From Scytonema hofmannii PCC 7110 (GTDB lineage Bacteria; Cyanobacteriota; Cyanobacteriia; Cyanobacteriales; Nostocaceae): a DNA stretch of 64,000 nt. Numbering within the stretch: position 1 is the stretch's first letter; each line of letters begins with the position of its first letter. The notes beneath the pieces were generated by a model. That model ran no database searches, was not told where the DNA came from, and was given only the letters and a program-made list of their open reading frames with translations. The DNA lies in assembly GCF_000346485.2 (NCBI RefSeq), contig NZ_KQ976354.1:1051031-1115030 (forward strand), read 5' to 3'. Of the stretch, positions 1 through 9,747 are shown piece after piece. A program made the position numbers and the translations under genes.

Positions 1-1
1 A

Positions 2-1138
2 TTGCGGCGGGTTTGGGTGACTGGAGAAGTTTCTAGCACTAACAAGCACCGCAGTGGGTTATTTTTTACGCTCCAAGACCAAGAGGCTGTGGCTGCTATT
101 AAGTGTGTGGCGTGGAATGGTCAATTGCCAAAATTGGCACAAATTCCCGTGTCTGGGGAGCAGTTAATTATTTTGGGAAGTCTTAAAGTTTACCGAGAAC
201 GGGGAGAGTACCAACTGACTGTTTGGCAGGCTTTTCCTGCTGGTGTTGGTTTGCAGGCACTGCGTTACCAACAAATAAGGCAACGCTTGGAGGCAGAAGG
301 ATTATTTGACCCACAAAGAAAGCGATCGCTCCCCACGCATCCCCATACTATCGGCGTTGTCACATCTCCGACGGCTGCGGCTTGGGGTGATATTCAAAAG
401 ACTCTCAAACAAAGGTATCCTGGATTACAAGTTTTGTTTTCTCCTGCAATAGTACAGGGTGACCAAGCACCTATGTCTATTATCAAGGCCATTGCACGGG
501 TTGAAAAAGATGGACGTGCAGAGGTGCTCATTTTATCACGGGGTGGGGGTGCGGTGGAGGAATTGGCATGCTTTAATGACGAAAGGGTAGTACGAGCAGT
601 AGCAAATTGTTCGATACCAGTTATTACGGGTATCGGTCATCAAAGAGATGAATCATTGGTAGATTTGGTTGCAGATGCTGCGGTGCATACTCCTACGGCT
701 GCGGCGGAATTGGCTGTGCCATCTCTAGCTGAATTGTACGCCGAACATCAGCAACGAGCGATCGCTTTACAACAAAGCGTGCGTTACTCTTTTGAAAGGG
801 CTGAAAATAAATTACAACAAATGCAAAACCGTTTGCGGCGCTTGCGGTTGGATCGGCAAGTTCAGCAGGACTTTCAAGCTTTAAGTTGGAAGCGCCAGCA
901 ATTAATAAGGGCGACAACCGTGCGCCTACAGCGATCGCTACAGTATGTAGAAATGTTACGGCAAAAGTTGGCAACTCTTGACCCGAAAGCTGTCCTGCAG
1001 CGTGGTTATGCAGTGGTGCGACTGGAAAATGGTGCGATCGCTCGTTCTGCAATTGAGTTAACTGTGGGACAGGAGTTGTCGGTGCAGTTGGGTCAGGGTG
1101 AGGTTAAAGTAAAAGTTGTGGATGTAAATGATTTTTGA
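2..1138 (+). CDS. xseA: Exodeoxyribonuclease VII large subunit, 5' end outside window
   Basis: Large subunit of exonuclease VII, which degrades single-stranded DNA to short oligonucleotides in repair and recombination. The visible 378 residues begin inside the N-terminal OB-fold (RRVWVTGEVSS, LFFTLQD), so roughly the first 25-30 residues lie upstream and the apparent TTG start is only the window edge. The catalytic region follows with IGVVTSPTAAAWGDI, LSRGGGAVEEL and ITGIGHQRDESLVD. A long coiled-coil arm and the C-terminal GYAVVR segment close the protein, as in the family. The small subunit gene follows 37 bp downstream on the same strand, the usual xseAB order. Confidence 0.95.
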   Translation: MRRVWVTGEVSSTNKHRSGLFFTLQDQEAVAAIKCVAWNGQLPKLAQIPVSGEQLIILGSLKVYRERGEYQLTVWQAFPAGVGLQALRYQQIRQRLEAEGLFDPQRKRSLPTHPHTIGVVTSPTAAAWGDIQKTLKQRYPGLQVLFSPAIVQGDQAPMSIIKAIARVEKDGRAEVLILSRGGGAVEELACFNDERVVRAVANCSIPVITGIGHQRDESLVDLVADAAVHTPTAAAELAVPSLAELYAEHQQRAIALQQSVRYSFERAENKLQQMQNRLRRLRLDRQVQQDFQALSWKRQQLIRATTVRLQRSLQYVEMLRQKLATLDPKAVLQRGYAVVRLENGAIARSAIELTVGQELSVQLGQGEVKVKVVDVNDF

Positions 1139-1175
1139 ACCGCAAAGGCGCAAAGAGCACAAAGGTTAAATAGGA

Positions 1176-1388
1176 ATGGTTAAAGTTACTGATAAAGAAG
1201 GTTGGAACTACGAAGCGAAGGTTGCTGAGGTGGAAAGAATTATTGCTCGTATTGAGTCGGGTGATTTGGAGTTGCAGGAGGTGTTTGACCAATTTGCTTC
1301 TGCTGTTGAGTATTTGCGTCAGTGTGAGGGTTTTTTGCAAGAACGACAGCAGCAGGTTGAGTTGTTGATTGAGACTTTGCAGGATTAG
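1176..1388 (+). CDS. xseB: Exodeoxyribonuclease VII small subunit
   Basis: A 70-residue protein with the XseB pattern: a short N-terminal stretch, then a helical hairpin ([41 protein letters not shown]) that packs on the coiled-coil arm of XseA. Length matches the family (about 60-85 aa). It lies directly downstream of xseA on the same strand, so the two should be co-transcribed. The start ATG is preceded by a purine-rich stretch (AAATAGGA). No anomalies seen. Confidence 0.93.
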   Translation: MVKVTDKEGWNYEAKVAEVERIIARIESGDLELQEVFDQFASAVEYLRQCEGFLQERQQQVELLIETLQD

Positions 1389-1389
1389 A

Positions 1390-1424
1390 GGATTTTGGAT
1401 TTTGGATTTTGGATTTTGGATTGG
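1390..1424. repeat. STRR heptanucleotide repeat (GGATTTT)n
   Basis: Nearly five tandem copies of the 7-bp unit GGATTTT lie between xseB and the convergent kinase gene. This is the short tandemly repeated repetitive class common in filamentous cyanobacteria. Further copies occur near 19430, 27595 (inside a coding region) and 48289. Confidence 0.85.
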
Positions 1425-1475
1425 GGGATAAGGTAGAATTGTTGTCCTTGTCTCCCCCTCTCCCTTGTCTTGTCT

Positions 1476-3176
1476 CTAGCCCCTTGGCAATATCACGGTA
1501 AATGTGGTGCCTACATCCAGTTGACTTTCTACTGTGATTTGACCTTTGTGTAATTCAACTGCATTTTTAACAATTGCTAATCCCAATCCGGTTCCTGGAA
1601 GATGACCCGTGTTGCTACACCTAAAAAAAGAGGTAAATAGTTTGTCTATTTCTTCTTCTGGTATGCCAATTCCTTCATCTTGAATGCGGAAAATGGCACT
1701 TGTAAGATCGCAGATTAATTCAAAGTTTATCTGACCTCCTTTTGGGGAGTATTTAATAGCATTTGATAGTAAATTTGTGAAAATATGCCTTAATAGTTTC
1801 TCATCCATAACGGGAAGTTCTTCTCTCGTACAACCATAGACACATTGCTCTACAAAATTAATCTGATATTTTTCACCAACACTAAGTTGTAACTGTTCTA
1901 CTAAATCCAGACAAAAACTAATTAAATCTATAGGCGCTGGGTCAAACTTTAGTTTCCCTGCTTCGGTTTTTCCAAATACTAAAATATCCTCTAATATTTG
2001 ATTGAGATGTTTGACACTAGATTTAATTTTTTCAAAGTGGCGACGTTTCTTTTCTTCGGGTAATTGTTCGCCGTAATTTTGCAGAAAGTCACAAGATAGC
2101 AAAATGGTGGTCAGTGGGGTGCGAAATTCATGGGAAGCGATCGCAATAAACTGTGATTTGAGTTGACTAATTTCTCTTTCTTTTGCTAAAGCTAACCGAG
2201 TTTCTTCTGCTTGCTTGCGTTCGGTGATGTCTTGGGCAATCCCGACTCTCCGATAGACTTGTCCGTGATGGTTTTTTACCGGAAAGCTGCTATCCCAAAT
2301 CCAACGAATTGTCCCATCTGGTTGCACAATTCGGTATTCATTTTGATAAGCACTATAAATATTTTCCTTCATTATGGCAGTGACATGTTCTCTATCTTCT
2401 GGATGAATAGCATCTAACCAAGAGTTGGGATTGCTATACAAACTTTCGCAGTTTCGTTGCCATACCTGTTCGTATGCAGGGCTAATATAAAGAATTTCAC
2501 AACTGCGAAAGTCTCTAATCCAGAAAACTTCTTGAATGTTCTCTGCTAACTGGCGAAATTTCTCCTCACTTTGACGCAGCATTTCCTGTGTTATAAGTTT
2601 GGATGTCAGTTCTAGCTGCAACTGAGCATTACTAACTTTTAAGTTTTGTTCTTGCTGAATTAAAGCAGTCACAAGTTGACTGAGAGATGGTGATAAACTG
2701 GCAATTTCATCTTGGTCTTTTATAGCAGGAATTTTGACTGGTGTGTTACCTCTGTTGATATAATTAATAGCTTTTGCGATCGCTAACATCGGGTGGGTAA
2801 TTACCGTTGCTATCAACCAACCCAAAGCTGTAAAAACAGTACCCACTATCATGTTCCAAGTAAATATTTGCTGCTGTAAATACCAGACTGGAATAAAGGC
2901 TTCATGAATGTTTTGCCTCATAAGAGTACTAATTATTGGAATGTCTTTGTATCGCTCAAACATTTCTCTGCTTGTCATGTGATAGGCTAATTCTGCTAGC
3001 AATTTACCAACATCAAGTTTTACCTGTCCGCTAGCATAATGTCCAACAATGAAACTGGCGAAGATAGCCAGTACAAAAGCAATGCTGCCAATTGTCAATC
3101 CTAAGCGGGTTCTTAGGCTATGGCGGGGGTTTAACTTGGCAGCTAAGCGATGCGACAAACTAATAATACTCACCAC
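1476..3176 (-). CDS. Membrane PAS-domain sensor histidine kinase
   Basis: 566-residue two-component sensor kinase. In order: a transmembrane helix near residues 25-45; a short periplasmic segment of about 60 residues; a second helix near 107-128; a HAMP-like linker to about 180; a PAS/PAC domain at about 205-325 (EEKFRQLAENIQEVFW, GIAQDITERKQAEE); the HisKA phosphoacceptor (ASHEFRTPLTTIL, His at about 350); and the HATPase domain with N box NLLSNAIKYS, G1 DEGIGIPEE and G2 GTGLGLAIV. All catalytic motifs are present. No response regulator is adjacent, so it is an orphan and its partner and signal are unknown. It converges on xseAB across the STRR repeat. Confidence 0.92.
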   Translation of the reverse strand: MVSIISLSHRLAAKLNPRHSLRTRLGLTIGSIAFVLAIFASFIVGHYASGQVKLDVGKLLAELAYHMTSREMFERYKDIPIISTLMRQNIHEAFIPVWYLQQQIFTWNMIVGTVFTALGWLIATVITHPMLAIAKAINYINRGNTPVKIPAIKDQDEIASLSPSLSQLVTALIQQEQNLKVSNAQLQLELTSKLITQEMLRQSEEKFRQLAENIQEVFWIRDFRSCEILYISPAYEQVWQRNCESLYSNPNSWLDAIHPEDREHVTAIMKENIYSAYQNEYRIVQPDGTIRWIWDSSFPVKNHHGQVYRRVGIAQDITERKQAEETRLALAKEREISQLKSQFIAIASHEFRTPLTTILLSCDFLQNYGEQLPEEKKRRHFEKIKSSVKHLNQILEDILVFGKTEAGKLKFDPAPIDLISFCLDLVEQLQLSVGEKYQINFVEQCVYGCTREELPVMDEKLLRHIFTNLLSNAIKYSPKGGQINFELICDLTSAIFRIQDEGIGIPEEEIDKLFTSFFRCSNTGHLPGTGLGLAIVKNAVELHKGQITVESQLDVGTTFTVILPRG

Positions 3177-3352
3177 TATACAACGCTTCTACCTCCACAG
3201 ACCGAGTCAGAATTTCAGCAAGTTATTCATCTTCCTAGTTTATCTACTCTTTTTTTAAGTACAAGTGCCTAACTTGTCTAGATCGAAAAAGATAAGATTG
3301 GTGCCAAAAAGGCATAAACTTTTTTGTGGTAAAGCTGACAAAAGAGGTTGTT

Positions 3353-3661
3353 GTGGCTAAATTTCTATTCGTAACCGATTTGGACAATACTTTTGTAGGT
3401 GATGACAACGCTTTGGATGAGTTGAAGGAGCGTTTACAAAAACACCGTCAGGAATACGGTACAAAGATTGTCTATGCCACAGGGCGCTCGCCCATTTTGT
3501 ATAGGGAACTCAAAGAAGAAAAGAATCTTTTGGAACCAGATGGTTTAGTGTTAGCTGTGGGAACAGAAATCTATCTTAATGGTGATGACATACCTGATTC
3601 GGAGTGGTCTCAACACTTATCTTCCGGATGGAACCGCATTAGTGACAGGTTAAAGTTATGA
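3353..3661 (+). pseudogene. Sucrose-phosphate phosphatase, 5' fragment of split gene
   Basis: N-terminal part of a sucrose-6F-phosphate phosphatase (HAD superfamily; removes phosphate from sucrose-6-phosphate). HAD motif I (FVTDLDNTFVG) and the ATGRSP segment are intact. Homology stops after SSGWNR at base 3637; eight unrelated codons then run to a stop, giving about 102 aa against about 248 for the full enzyme. The likely start is GTG at 3353, with AGAGG five bases upstream; an upstream GTG at 3326 is less likely. Bases 3493-3637 recur at 9603-9747, where the gene resumes and runs to ruvA. Joining 3353-3637 to 9748-10209 restores one open frame of 249 codons including the stop. The fragment lacks the cap domain and the GDSGND motif, so it cannot be active. 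Confidence 0.88.
3493..3637 (+). repeat. 145-bp direct repeat, left copy (internal spp segment)
   Basis: Left copy of a direct repeat whose right copy is 9603-9747. By direct comparison 143 of 145 bases match, with differences at 3497/9607 and 3595/9705. The left copy ends exactly where spp homology stops. The repeat is far longer than any transposon target duplication. Confidence 0.93.
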
Positions 3662-4013
3662 TGCATTTGTCAAGATGCCTGATGACTGAAAAATGTAATA
3701 AAAACCGTGGCAGAAAACATCTTTCATAAGATATCCTGAAAAATCAGTAATAGGATTATTTCACTACATAAAATGTACTCAATCTCTAGTAGAAATACTG
3801 TTGACAGAAACCATACTATCTCAGCTAGGCCAAATAATGGAACCGTGACCTTATAGTATTGACATGAACGCGATCGCCTAAAGATATTCTAATTCTTAGG
3901 GAATGGAAAAGATGTAGAAAGCCAATCAAGGTGGAAAAGATGGATATTGGTGGGCAAAAACCTATAAAACCGTCAAAATATGAAGATAGCAAGTTAAATA
4001 AGAGATTTAACAT
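3662..4013. other. Gene-free stretch at left end of island
   Basis: AT-rich leader before the nucleosidase-WD40 gene. I find no convincing coding frame or repeat. It presumably carries the promoter of the next gene; no clear sigma-70 boxes could be assigned. Confidence 0.5.
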
Positions 4014-7000
4014 ATGCCTTGCGCGGTTATACTGACTGCTATTCCTATAGAGTATATGGCTGTTCGCGCCCATCTGGTTGACCTCCGGGAGGAGACGCAT
4101 CCCCAGGGAACAATTTATGAGCGCGGAAAATTTATTGCCAACGGTAAAACGTGGGAAGTGGGAATTGTTGAGGTTGGTGCAGGAAATTCAACAGCAGCTG
4201 TGGAAGCAGAAAGAGCGATCGCCTACTTCAACCCCAACGTGATCTTTTTTGTTGGGGTGGCGGGTGGTATTAAAGATGTTGCTCTTGGTGACGTGGTAGC
4301 CGCAACAAAGGTATACGGTTATGATTCAGGTAAAGCACAACTCAAATTTGAACCCAGACCTGATGTTGGGCTTTCTACGTACAATTTAATACAGCGAGCC
4401 AGGGCTGAGGCAAGAAAAACAGACTGGCTGCAAAGATTAAGATCTGGCACAAATACTGCTCCCCGTGTTTTCGTAGCGCCTATCGCCGCCGGAGAAAAGG
4501 TGGTTGCTTCAACCCAATCAACTATTTGGAAGTTTCTCCAGTCAAACTATGGGGATGCAGTTGCAGTGGAAATGGAGGGGCGAGGTTTACTGCAAGCGGC
4601 TCATGCAAACCAGCAGGTATATGCACTGATTGTGCGTGGTATTTCTGACCTAATTGACAGCAAGAGTGAGGCGGATGCGTCTGGTTCTCAGGAAATTGCT
4701 GCACGCCATGCAAGTGCCTTTGCTTTTGAGATTTTGGCAAAGCTTGATGTTAATAGTGCAAGTCATAATTTAGAAAAGGGCATTAAAAACGGAAAACCAG
4801 AATTAAGTGAATCAGAGAAATCGATTCAAAACTTGTCAGAGCAGTTTGATAAACTAAAAGACTCAGAACGACAACTGATGTGTGGGCTGGCGCTTGAGTC
4901 TGATGAGCATATCGCACTAGAATCTTTTAGAAAAAAACCGATCTGTCATAACTTAGAATGTCAAGATAGTTTGAACCACTTAGTAAATTTAAATTTAATT
5001 GAAGAAAAAGAAATTAATTCTACAAAAATATATTCATTGTCGTCTGAAGTCTCTGATTACGTTCAAGAAAAAACTATTACTTATATAAGTGAAGAAATTA
5101 GCAAAGGAACTTTTCAAATTTTAAAAAATTATTCAATTTTAACAACAGATGTGGAAAAATTTTTGCAGCCAATTGAACAAAAAATGTTGGCCATGGAGCA
5201 ATTTAACGGAGATAAAAAAATAATTAGTGACCATTTGTTGAGTTTTTTGAAAAACAAGCAAAATTTAAAAAATAACTATGTAGCAGGTAATATTTTAAAT
5301 TTGTTATTAAAGTTAAAATTAAGAATAGATTTTAGCAAATGTAATTTATCAAATATTTCTATTTGGCAAGCTGACTTACGAGATGCTGTATTAGCAGCAG
5401 TAAATTTTACTAATTCCGATCTGAAAAATTCTATTTTTCTCCAACCTTTAGGTTGTATTCATTCCATCGCGTTTCATTGTGATGGTAGTTATTTTGCTAC
5501 AGGAGACGCTCATGGCTCAATTCGACTTCAAAATACAGAGAGTTTAAAACTCTACATTTTTAGCAATCCGCAACAAAGCCAAATTTGGTCAGTTGCCTTT
5601 AGTCCCAATATTCAACATCAAAAGTTTGCTTGGGGAGCAGAGGACGGAACTGTAGGCTTATGGGAGATTGTACCTGATAGTTCATCAGGTGAACCCACGA
5701 TTGGCAACATAAAATATTGGCCTCTAAATAGGCGTGTTTTATCAGTAGCATTTAGTTGTGATGGTAGTATTTTAGCAGTAGGCGGAGATGGGGATAATAA
5801 CGCAATATTTTTACCAGAAATTAGTAATTCAACTAATTCAAAGCAGGGCAAATATTTATCCGCTAGAGATGTAGCTTGTATAACTTTTATTAATCAAAAA
5901 TTGCTTGCTAGTGGTCATCAAGATGGAAGTATTACGTTATGGGATACGGTTGCTTGTAAAAAACTTAGCACTTTGCCAGAAAAGCATACTGGTACAGTAC
6001 GCTGTATTGCATTTAATGGTCTTAACACTCTAGCCACCGGAGGTGAAGACGGGAAAGTGTGGTTATGGCATAGTGATGAAACTGATAGGAATCCTCTGAA
6101 AGTCTGGCGTTCCCTTTCTCTAGAAGAAATTGAGCAAGTACGAGCAGTAGCATTTAGTCACGATGGAAATACTCTTGCCATTGGATATAGCAATCAAGAT
6201 AGTCCTGCTGAGTCACGTGAATATAAGATTAGATTGTGGAGTTTAACTCAGGAACAATGGATTGGAACTTTAGACGGTCATAAACATCAGTTAAGGAGTT
6301 TAGCATTCTGTCCTCATCCCGACAAATCTAAACTTTTAGTTAGCGGTGGTGATGGTCGTACTATTAAATTTTGGGACACAAGTAAACAAAAGAAAGAGCG
6401 CAAGGATTTGAAAGGATATGCCAACCGCATTTGGTCAATAACCTTTAGTCCAGATAGTAAAACCTTTGCTTTTGGAGGTGAAGATAATAAAATTGGGGTT
6501 GGAAATTACCACGATTACTCTCGATGGAATAACTGTGACCTCAAGAATAGCGTAATTTACAGCTTGTCCAAACATACAGATTGGGTTTGGTCAGTAGCTT
6601 TCAACAAAGATGGGACACTTCTAGCTAGTGGTGATGAAAACGGACAGATTTTTCTGTGGAAGTTGGTCAATCAAAACTGGCAATACTATACTATGTTGAA
6701 AGGGCATGGAGAACGCATCCGATGTGTTGTTTTTAGTCCTCTAGAGAACAAATTGGCCGTTGCAGGTAATAGCAAATTAGTTTTTCTTTGGGAGTTAACT
6801 GATTTAGACAACCCCGTAAGGCTCAATCAAGTTATCGAGCATAACGATCGAGTGTTATCGCTAGCTTTTAGTCAAGATGGTTGTTATTTAGCTAGTAGCA
6901 GTCGAGATAAAACTATCCGTATAATGAATTTAAAAAACAATGATGATACGTTTATTTTAGGAAAGCACGATGGTCAAGCGCATTCTGTTGCTTTTAATCC

Positions 7001-7466
7001 AAAACGCCACAATGTTCTAGTCAGTGGAGGTTTCGATGAAGAAATAAAATTGTGGGATGTTAATTCTCGACAAGTTATTAGCAGTAGGAAGGCGGAACAT
7101 AAAATATTCTCTGTTGCCTTTCATTCCAATGGTCAACTTGTTGCTAGCGCTGGACAAAAAGACATTATTAAGCTGTGGAATATAGACTCAATGAATCTCC
7201 TTAAGGAGTTTAAAGGACATAAAGGAACTGTAGAGTCTGTAGCTTTCAGCCCTGATGGAAGTAAGCTCCTTAGTAGCAGCCAAGATCAGACTGTAAAAAT
7301 TTGGGATGCATCACCAGAAAAGGTTTTGGATACATCAACAATCGAGCACATTATTTCTACTTTAGAACTTAACAAACCATATAAAGATATGAATATTTCT
7401 GAAATACACAATGTGACACCAAATCAAATTAACATCCTTAAAGAACTAGGCGCTTATGAAGAGTAA
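4014..7466 (+). CDS. Nucleosidase-winged helix-WD40 protein, NLR-like but without NTPase
   Basis: 1150 residues. Residues 1-245 form a nucleoside phosphorylase/nucleosidase domain (PNP_UDP type): [26 protein letters not shown] and RGISD with the expected catalytic Asp. About 280-350 resembles the winged helix that follows the NB-ARC core in cyanobacterial NB-ARC-WD40 proteins; a helical segment follows to about 435. A pentapeptide-like linker ([16 protein letters not shown]) leads to 14 WD40 repeats (about 480-1095), enough for two seven-bladed propellers. The tail ([17 protein letters not shown]) is the usual one after such propellers. No P-loop or Walker B is present, so the ATPase switch of STAND proteins is missing. 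The same nucleosidase fold acts as an ATP-cleaving effector in Detocs and related phage defence. Role inferred: WD40 sensor coupled to a nucleotide-cleaving effector. Confidence 0.85.
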   Translation: MPCAVILTAIPIEYMAVRAHLVDLREETHPQGTIYERGKFIANGKTWEVGIVEVGAGNSTAAVEAERAIAYFNPNVIFFVGVAGGIKDVALGDVVAATKVYGYDSGKAQLKFEPRPDVGLSTYNLIQRARAEARKTDWLQRLRSGTNTAPRVFVAPIAAGEKVVASTQSTIWKFLQSNYGDAVAVEMEGRGLLQAAHANQQVYALIVRGISDLIDSKSEADASGSQEIAARHASAFAFEILAKLDVNSASHNLEKGIKNGKPELSESEKSIQNLSEQFDKLKDSERQLMCGLALESDEHIALESFRKKPICHNLECQDSLNHLVNLNLIEEKEINSTKIYSLSSEVSDYVQEKTITYISEEISKGTFQILKNYSILTTDVEKFLQPIEQKMLAMEQFNGDKKIISDHLLSFLKNKQNLKNNYVAGNILNLLLKLKLRIDFSKCNLSNISIWQADLRDAVLAAVNFTNSDLKNSIFLQPLGCIHSIAFHCDGSYFATGDAHGSIRLQNTESLKLYIFSNPQQSQIWSVAFSPNIQHQKFAWGAEDGTVGLWEIVPDSSSGEPTIGNIKYWPLNRRVLSVAFSCDGSILAVGGDGDNNAIFLPEISNSTNSKQGKYLSARDVACITFINQKLLASGHQDGSITLWDTVACKKLSTLPEKHTGTVRCIAFNGLNTLATGGEDGKVWLWHSDETDRNPLKVWRSLSLEEIEQVRAVAFSHDGNTLAIGYSNQDSPAESREYKIRLWSLTQEQWIGTLDGHKHQLRSLAFCPHPDKSKLLVSGGDGRTIKFWDTSKQKKERKDLKGYANRIWSITFSPDSKTFAFGGEDNKIGVGNYHDYSRWNNCDLKNSVIYSLSKHTDWVWSVAFNKDGTLLASGDENGQIFLWKLVNQNWQYYTMLKGHGERIRCVVFSPLENKLAVAGNSKLVFLWELTDLDNPVRLNQVIEHNDRVLSLAFSQDGCYLASSSRDKTIRIMNLKNNDDTFILGKHDGQAHSVAFNPKRHNVLVSGGFDEEIKLWDVNSRQVISSRKAEHKIFSVAFHSNGQLVASAGQKDIIKLWNIDSMNLLKEFKGHKGTVESVAFSPDGSKLLSSSQDQTVKIWDASPEKVLDTSTIEHIISTLELNKPYKDMNISEIHNVTPNQINILKELGAYEE

Positions 7467-7525
7467 AATTTTATAATTGTGTCGTACTAGACTCAATCAA
7501 GTTAGAATTGGTAGAGTATGGAAGC

Positions 7526-7651
7526 TTAATTTTTGAAAAATCTCGAATACTGTAAACCTTCTTCAACTCTAACCACAAACTTAGCTTTGGCGAGGTAACG
7601 ATGACTGTTGAGATTAGCTTTTATCCCCCATTCCGCACCCCCTACTGTCAT
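7526..7651 (-). other. Small open frame of 41 codons or gene remnant
   Basis: ATG-initiated frame on the minus strand with balanced, coding-like composition (MTVGGAEWGIKAN..., ending SRFFKN). The frame stays open about 14 codons upstream of the ATG before a stop, so it may be the tail of a decayed gene. I do not recognise the family. It lies downstream of the decayed spp copy, between it and the WD40 gene. Confidence 0.3.
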
Positions 7652-7800
7652 AATCTGTTTTTTCGGATTTTTACTAACTATAAAGGCTGTATTTTATACA
7701 AAAATGGGAAAATGGCGATGGCGATCGCTAACCCCAAATCCTCAAACGTTCAAAATTCGTAGTGTGACACTTTAGGGTGCGGAAGGTAGGTTTATATAAG

Positions 7801-7938
7801 GTTAGTGAGCGTCCTGTTGCATATACTATTACCGTATTCTTTTCGATTTTGTTCTAACTTCTGGTTTAGCTTTTCTAAAGCCTTTTCATCACCTACTAAT
7901 GTGTGGTCTCAATCACTCACAAATAAAAATGAACTCAT
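7801..7938 (-). pseudogene. Third sucrose-phosphate phosphatase copy, decayed 5' remnant
   Basis: On the minus strand the frame reads MSSFLFVSD, stop, then DHTLVGDEKALEKLNQ and RKEYG. After a one-base frameshift it continues IVYATGRSLT. This is the N-terminal HAD region of sucrose-phosphate phosphatase (compare FVTDLDNTFVG and KIVYATGRSP in the neighbours) with a stop inside motif I and a frameshift. Homology ends near 7801 and no downstream half is visible. A MITE sits 15-20 bp upstream of its ATG. Confidence 0.72.
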
Positions 7939-7959
7939 AATTTATTTACCCACTATGTA

Positions 7960-8170
7960 GGGCTTGCTGAATACAATTGGAGGCTAGGACAGATAAAGGT
8001 TTCAAGCCTTTTTTTGCCAAACAAGTGCAAGTTTATAACATCTATAGTCTCAAAAACCTTGCATTTTCGTCGGCGATCGCTGGGTAAATTTGGAAACTAA
8101 GGGACAAAACTACCATTTTGCCAGCTGTGTGGCTTCTAGATTCGCTAGAATCGACTTTTTCAGCAAGCCC
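7960..8170. mobile_element. MITE-like element, 12-bp inverted repeats and 6-bp target duplication
   Basis: A 211-bp segment bounded by perfect terminal inverted repeats GGGCTTGCTGAA / TTCAGCAAGCCC. The hexamer TATGTA flanks it directly on both sides (7954-7959 and 8171-8176), as expected of a target duplication. It encodes no transposase, so it is non-autonomous. It contains a HIP1-like GGCGATCGC site. I cannot assign the IS family from the ends alone. It lies just upstream of the decayed spp copy and probably interrupts its promoter. Confidence 0.8.
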
Positions 8171-8287
8171 TATGTAATCTAAAATTTGAAAAGACTGATA
8201 TAGGTTAGACCTTTTACATCAAATTTTAATAATTTAATTTTGACTTTTAATCGTACTAAAACTGAAGATTCATGTCCCGAAAGGTGG

Positions 8288-9202
8288 TTACAAAAAACCA
8301 AAATGTTTTAATCCTTCCAGTATCCCACCTGCACAATATCTTTTTGCACGGTAATGATAATCGAAAACATTTTCTTGGTGCCATTGTAACAGTTCCGAAC
8401 GAGCATTGCCAACAATAATTCCCCATGTTCCTGCAGCAAATAACGCAATGTCATTGCCAGAATCACCACAAACAACAGTTTGCTCTGGTAAAAATTGCCA
8501 CTTTTGACGAAGAAATTGTACTGCTTGTCCTTTATCGCTATCATGGGGTATAATGTCGAGATCTTCCCCCCCACTATATATTAGCTTGACTGTCAAACCA
8601 CGTCTTCGGAATTCTGAATCTAGTTGTGGTATTACTGTTATTGCTGCTTCCTCTTCAATGAAAAAGCTCACCTTGAAGGGACGTTGCTCTGATTCTTGTT
8701 GCGGCTCTAATTTAGAAAAATCACGTGCTATTTCTACTACAACGTCACGATTCCACCCGTCTGAAAGTTTCTTTGCCCATTCTGAATCGGGCTTGTTACT
8801 ACCATCTAAGTAAATTTCCGTACCTACTGCCAAAACTAACGCGTCTGGTTTTAATAGTTTCTTGCTTTCTTTTAGTTCCTGATAGAGAGTGGGAGATCGA
8901 CCTGTTGCATAAACAATCTTCGTCCCGTACTTTTGGTGTTCCTGTAAATATTTGCTTAACTCTTCCAGCGCTTTATCATCCTCTTCCCTAAGACCTACAA
9001 ATGTATTGTCCAAGTCGGTAACGAAAAGAAATTTCGTTATCGACTTGGATCGCTCCCGACCAAAAGTTGTTAGTAGGGACTGCTCGGAAACAGGAGGACA
9101 AGGAATACTCCTTTCATCATCCGCAACTGGTGTTGACCACACACGCTTGGATTGGTAATTATCCTCCCTGTCTTTCTTCTCCTCGGAGAGAGATATTTTC
9201 AT
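8288..9202 (-). CDS. Sucrose-phosphate phosphatase, intact diverged copy
   Basis: HAD-superfamily sucrose-6-phosphate phosphatase, opposite in strand to the split gene. The core of about 249 aa carries motif I (FVTDLDNTFVG), ATGRSP, the cap region, SDKGQAVQFL and the terminal CGDSGNDIALF, so it should be active. By eye about three quarters of residues match the split gene, so it is an older paralogue, not a recent copy. An N-terminal extension of about 54 residues precedes the core if ATG at 9202 is used; no closer ATG, GTG or TTG in frame is seen. A further upstream start at 9301 is possible. It may supply the activity lost by the split gene; that is inference. Confidence 0.85.
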   Translation of the reverse strand: MKISLSEEKKDREDNYQSKRVWSTPVADDERSIPCPPVSEQSLLTTFGRERSKSITKFLFVTDLDNTFVGLREEDDKALEELSKYLQEHQKYGTKIVYATGRSPTLYQELKESKKLLKPDALVLAVGTEIYLDGSNKPDSEWAKKLSDGWNRDVVVEIARDFSKLEPQQESEQRPFKVSFFIEEEAAITVIPQLDSEFRRRGLTVKLIYSGGEDLDIIPHDSDKGQAVQFLRQKWQFLPEQTVVCGDSGNDIALFAAGTWGIIVGNARSELLQWHQENVFDYHYRAKRYCAGGILEGLKHFGFL

Positions 9203-9301
9203 GCCAGAAGAGTAGCAATATGCTGAAAAAACTACGCTTTTTAATTTATCAGCAATCCAACGCAGGGTCAAGCTACACATTGATAGAAAGCAGGCGGTCA
9301 C

Positions 9302-9602
9302 CGCTTATAAAAACCTACGTACCATGACGGCACTAGTAGTCCGCCACACCAACTTTGCTGGGTGATTAAAAAACCGCACTCGACGCAAAGAGCGCGAAGT
9401 AAGAGGAAAAGAAGATGAGTCTGAACATCGTTTTACCATCAAAATTAATGTGGTGAACCACTAGTCCGTAAATATGGGCAAGTGAAAAACTCAACGGTAT
9501 AAGTTTGCAAACAGCACATTCCTACTGCTTGCGCTTACGAAAAGAGCGGAAGACAGCCATTTGTTTGTGCAGGAACTCCCAGTTAGAGATAGAGTAGAAC
9601 GT
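9302..9602. other. Gene-free stretch at right end of island
   Basis: No convincing coding frame. It lies between the intact minus-strand spp paralogue and the resumed 3' part of the split spp. Because the island separates the 3' part of spp and ruvA from the native spp promoter, any promoter now driving ruvA should lie here or inside the spp fragment; I could not pick one out. Confidence 0.45.
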
Positions 9603-9747
9603 CATTCTGTATAGGGAACTCAAAGAAGAAAAGAATCTTTTGGAACCAGATGGTTTAGTGTTAGCTGTGGGAACAGAAATCTATCTTAATGGTGATGACA
9701 TACCCGATTCGGAGTGGTCTCAACACTTATCTTCCGGATGGAACCGC
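9603..9747 (+). repeat. 145-bp direct repeat, right copy (internal spp segment)
   Basis: Right copy of the repeat at 3493-3637 (143/145 identical). It begins abruptly inside spp codons and its last two bases are the first two bases of a HIP1 octamer (GCGATCGC, 9746-9753), after which the gene continues normally. Confidence 0.93.

Noticed and set aside
693-1052. Antisense open frame inside xseA
   Set aside because: Lies wholly within a strongly conserved gene and shows no family features; shadow of the coding strand.
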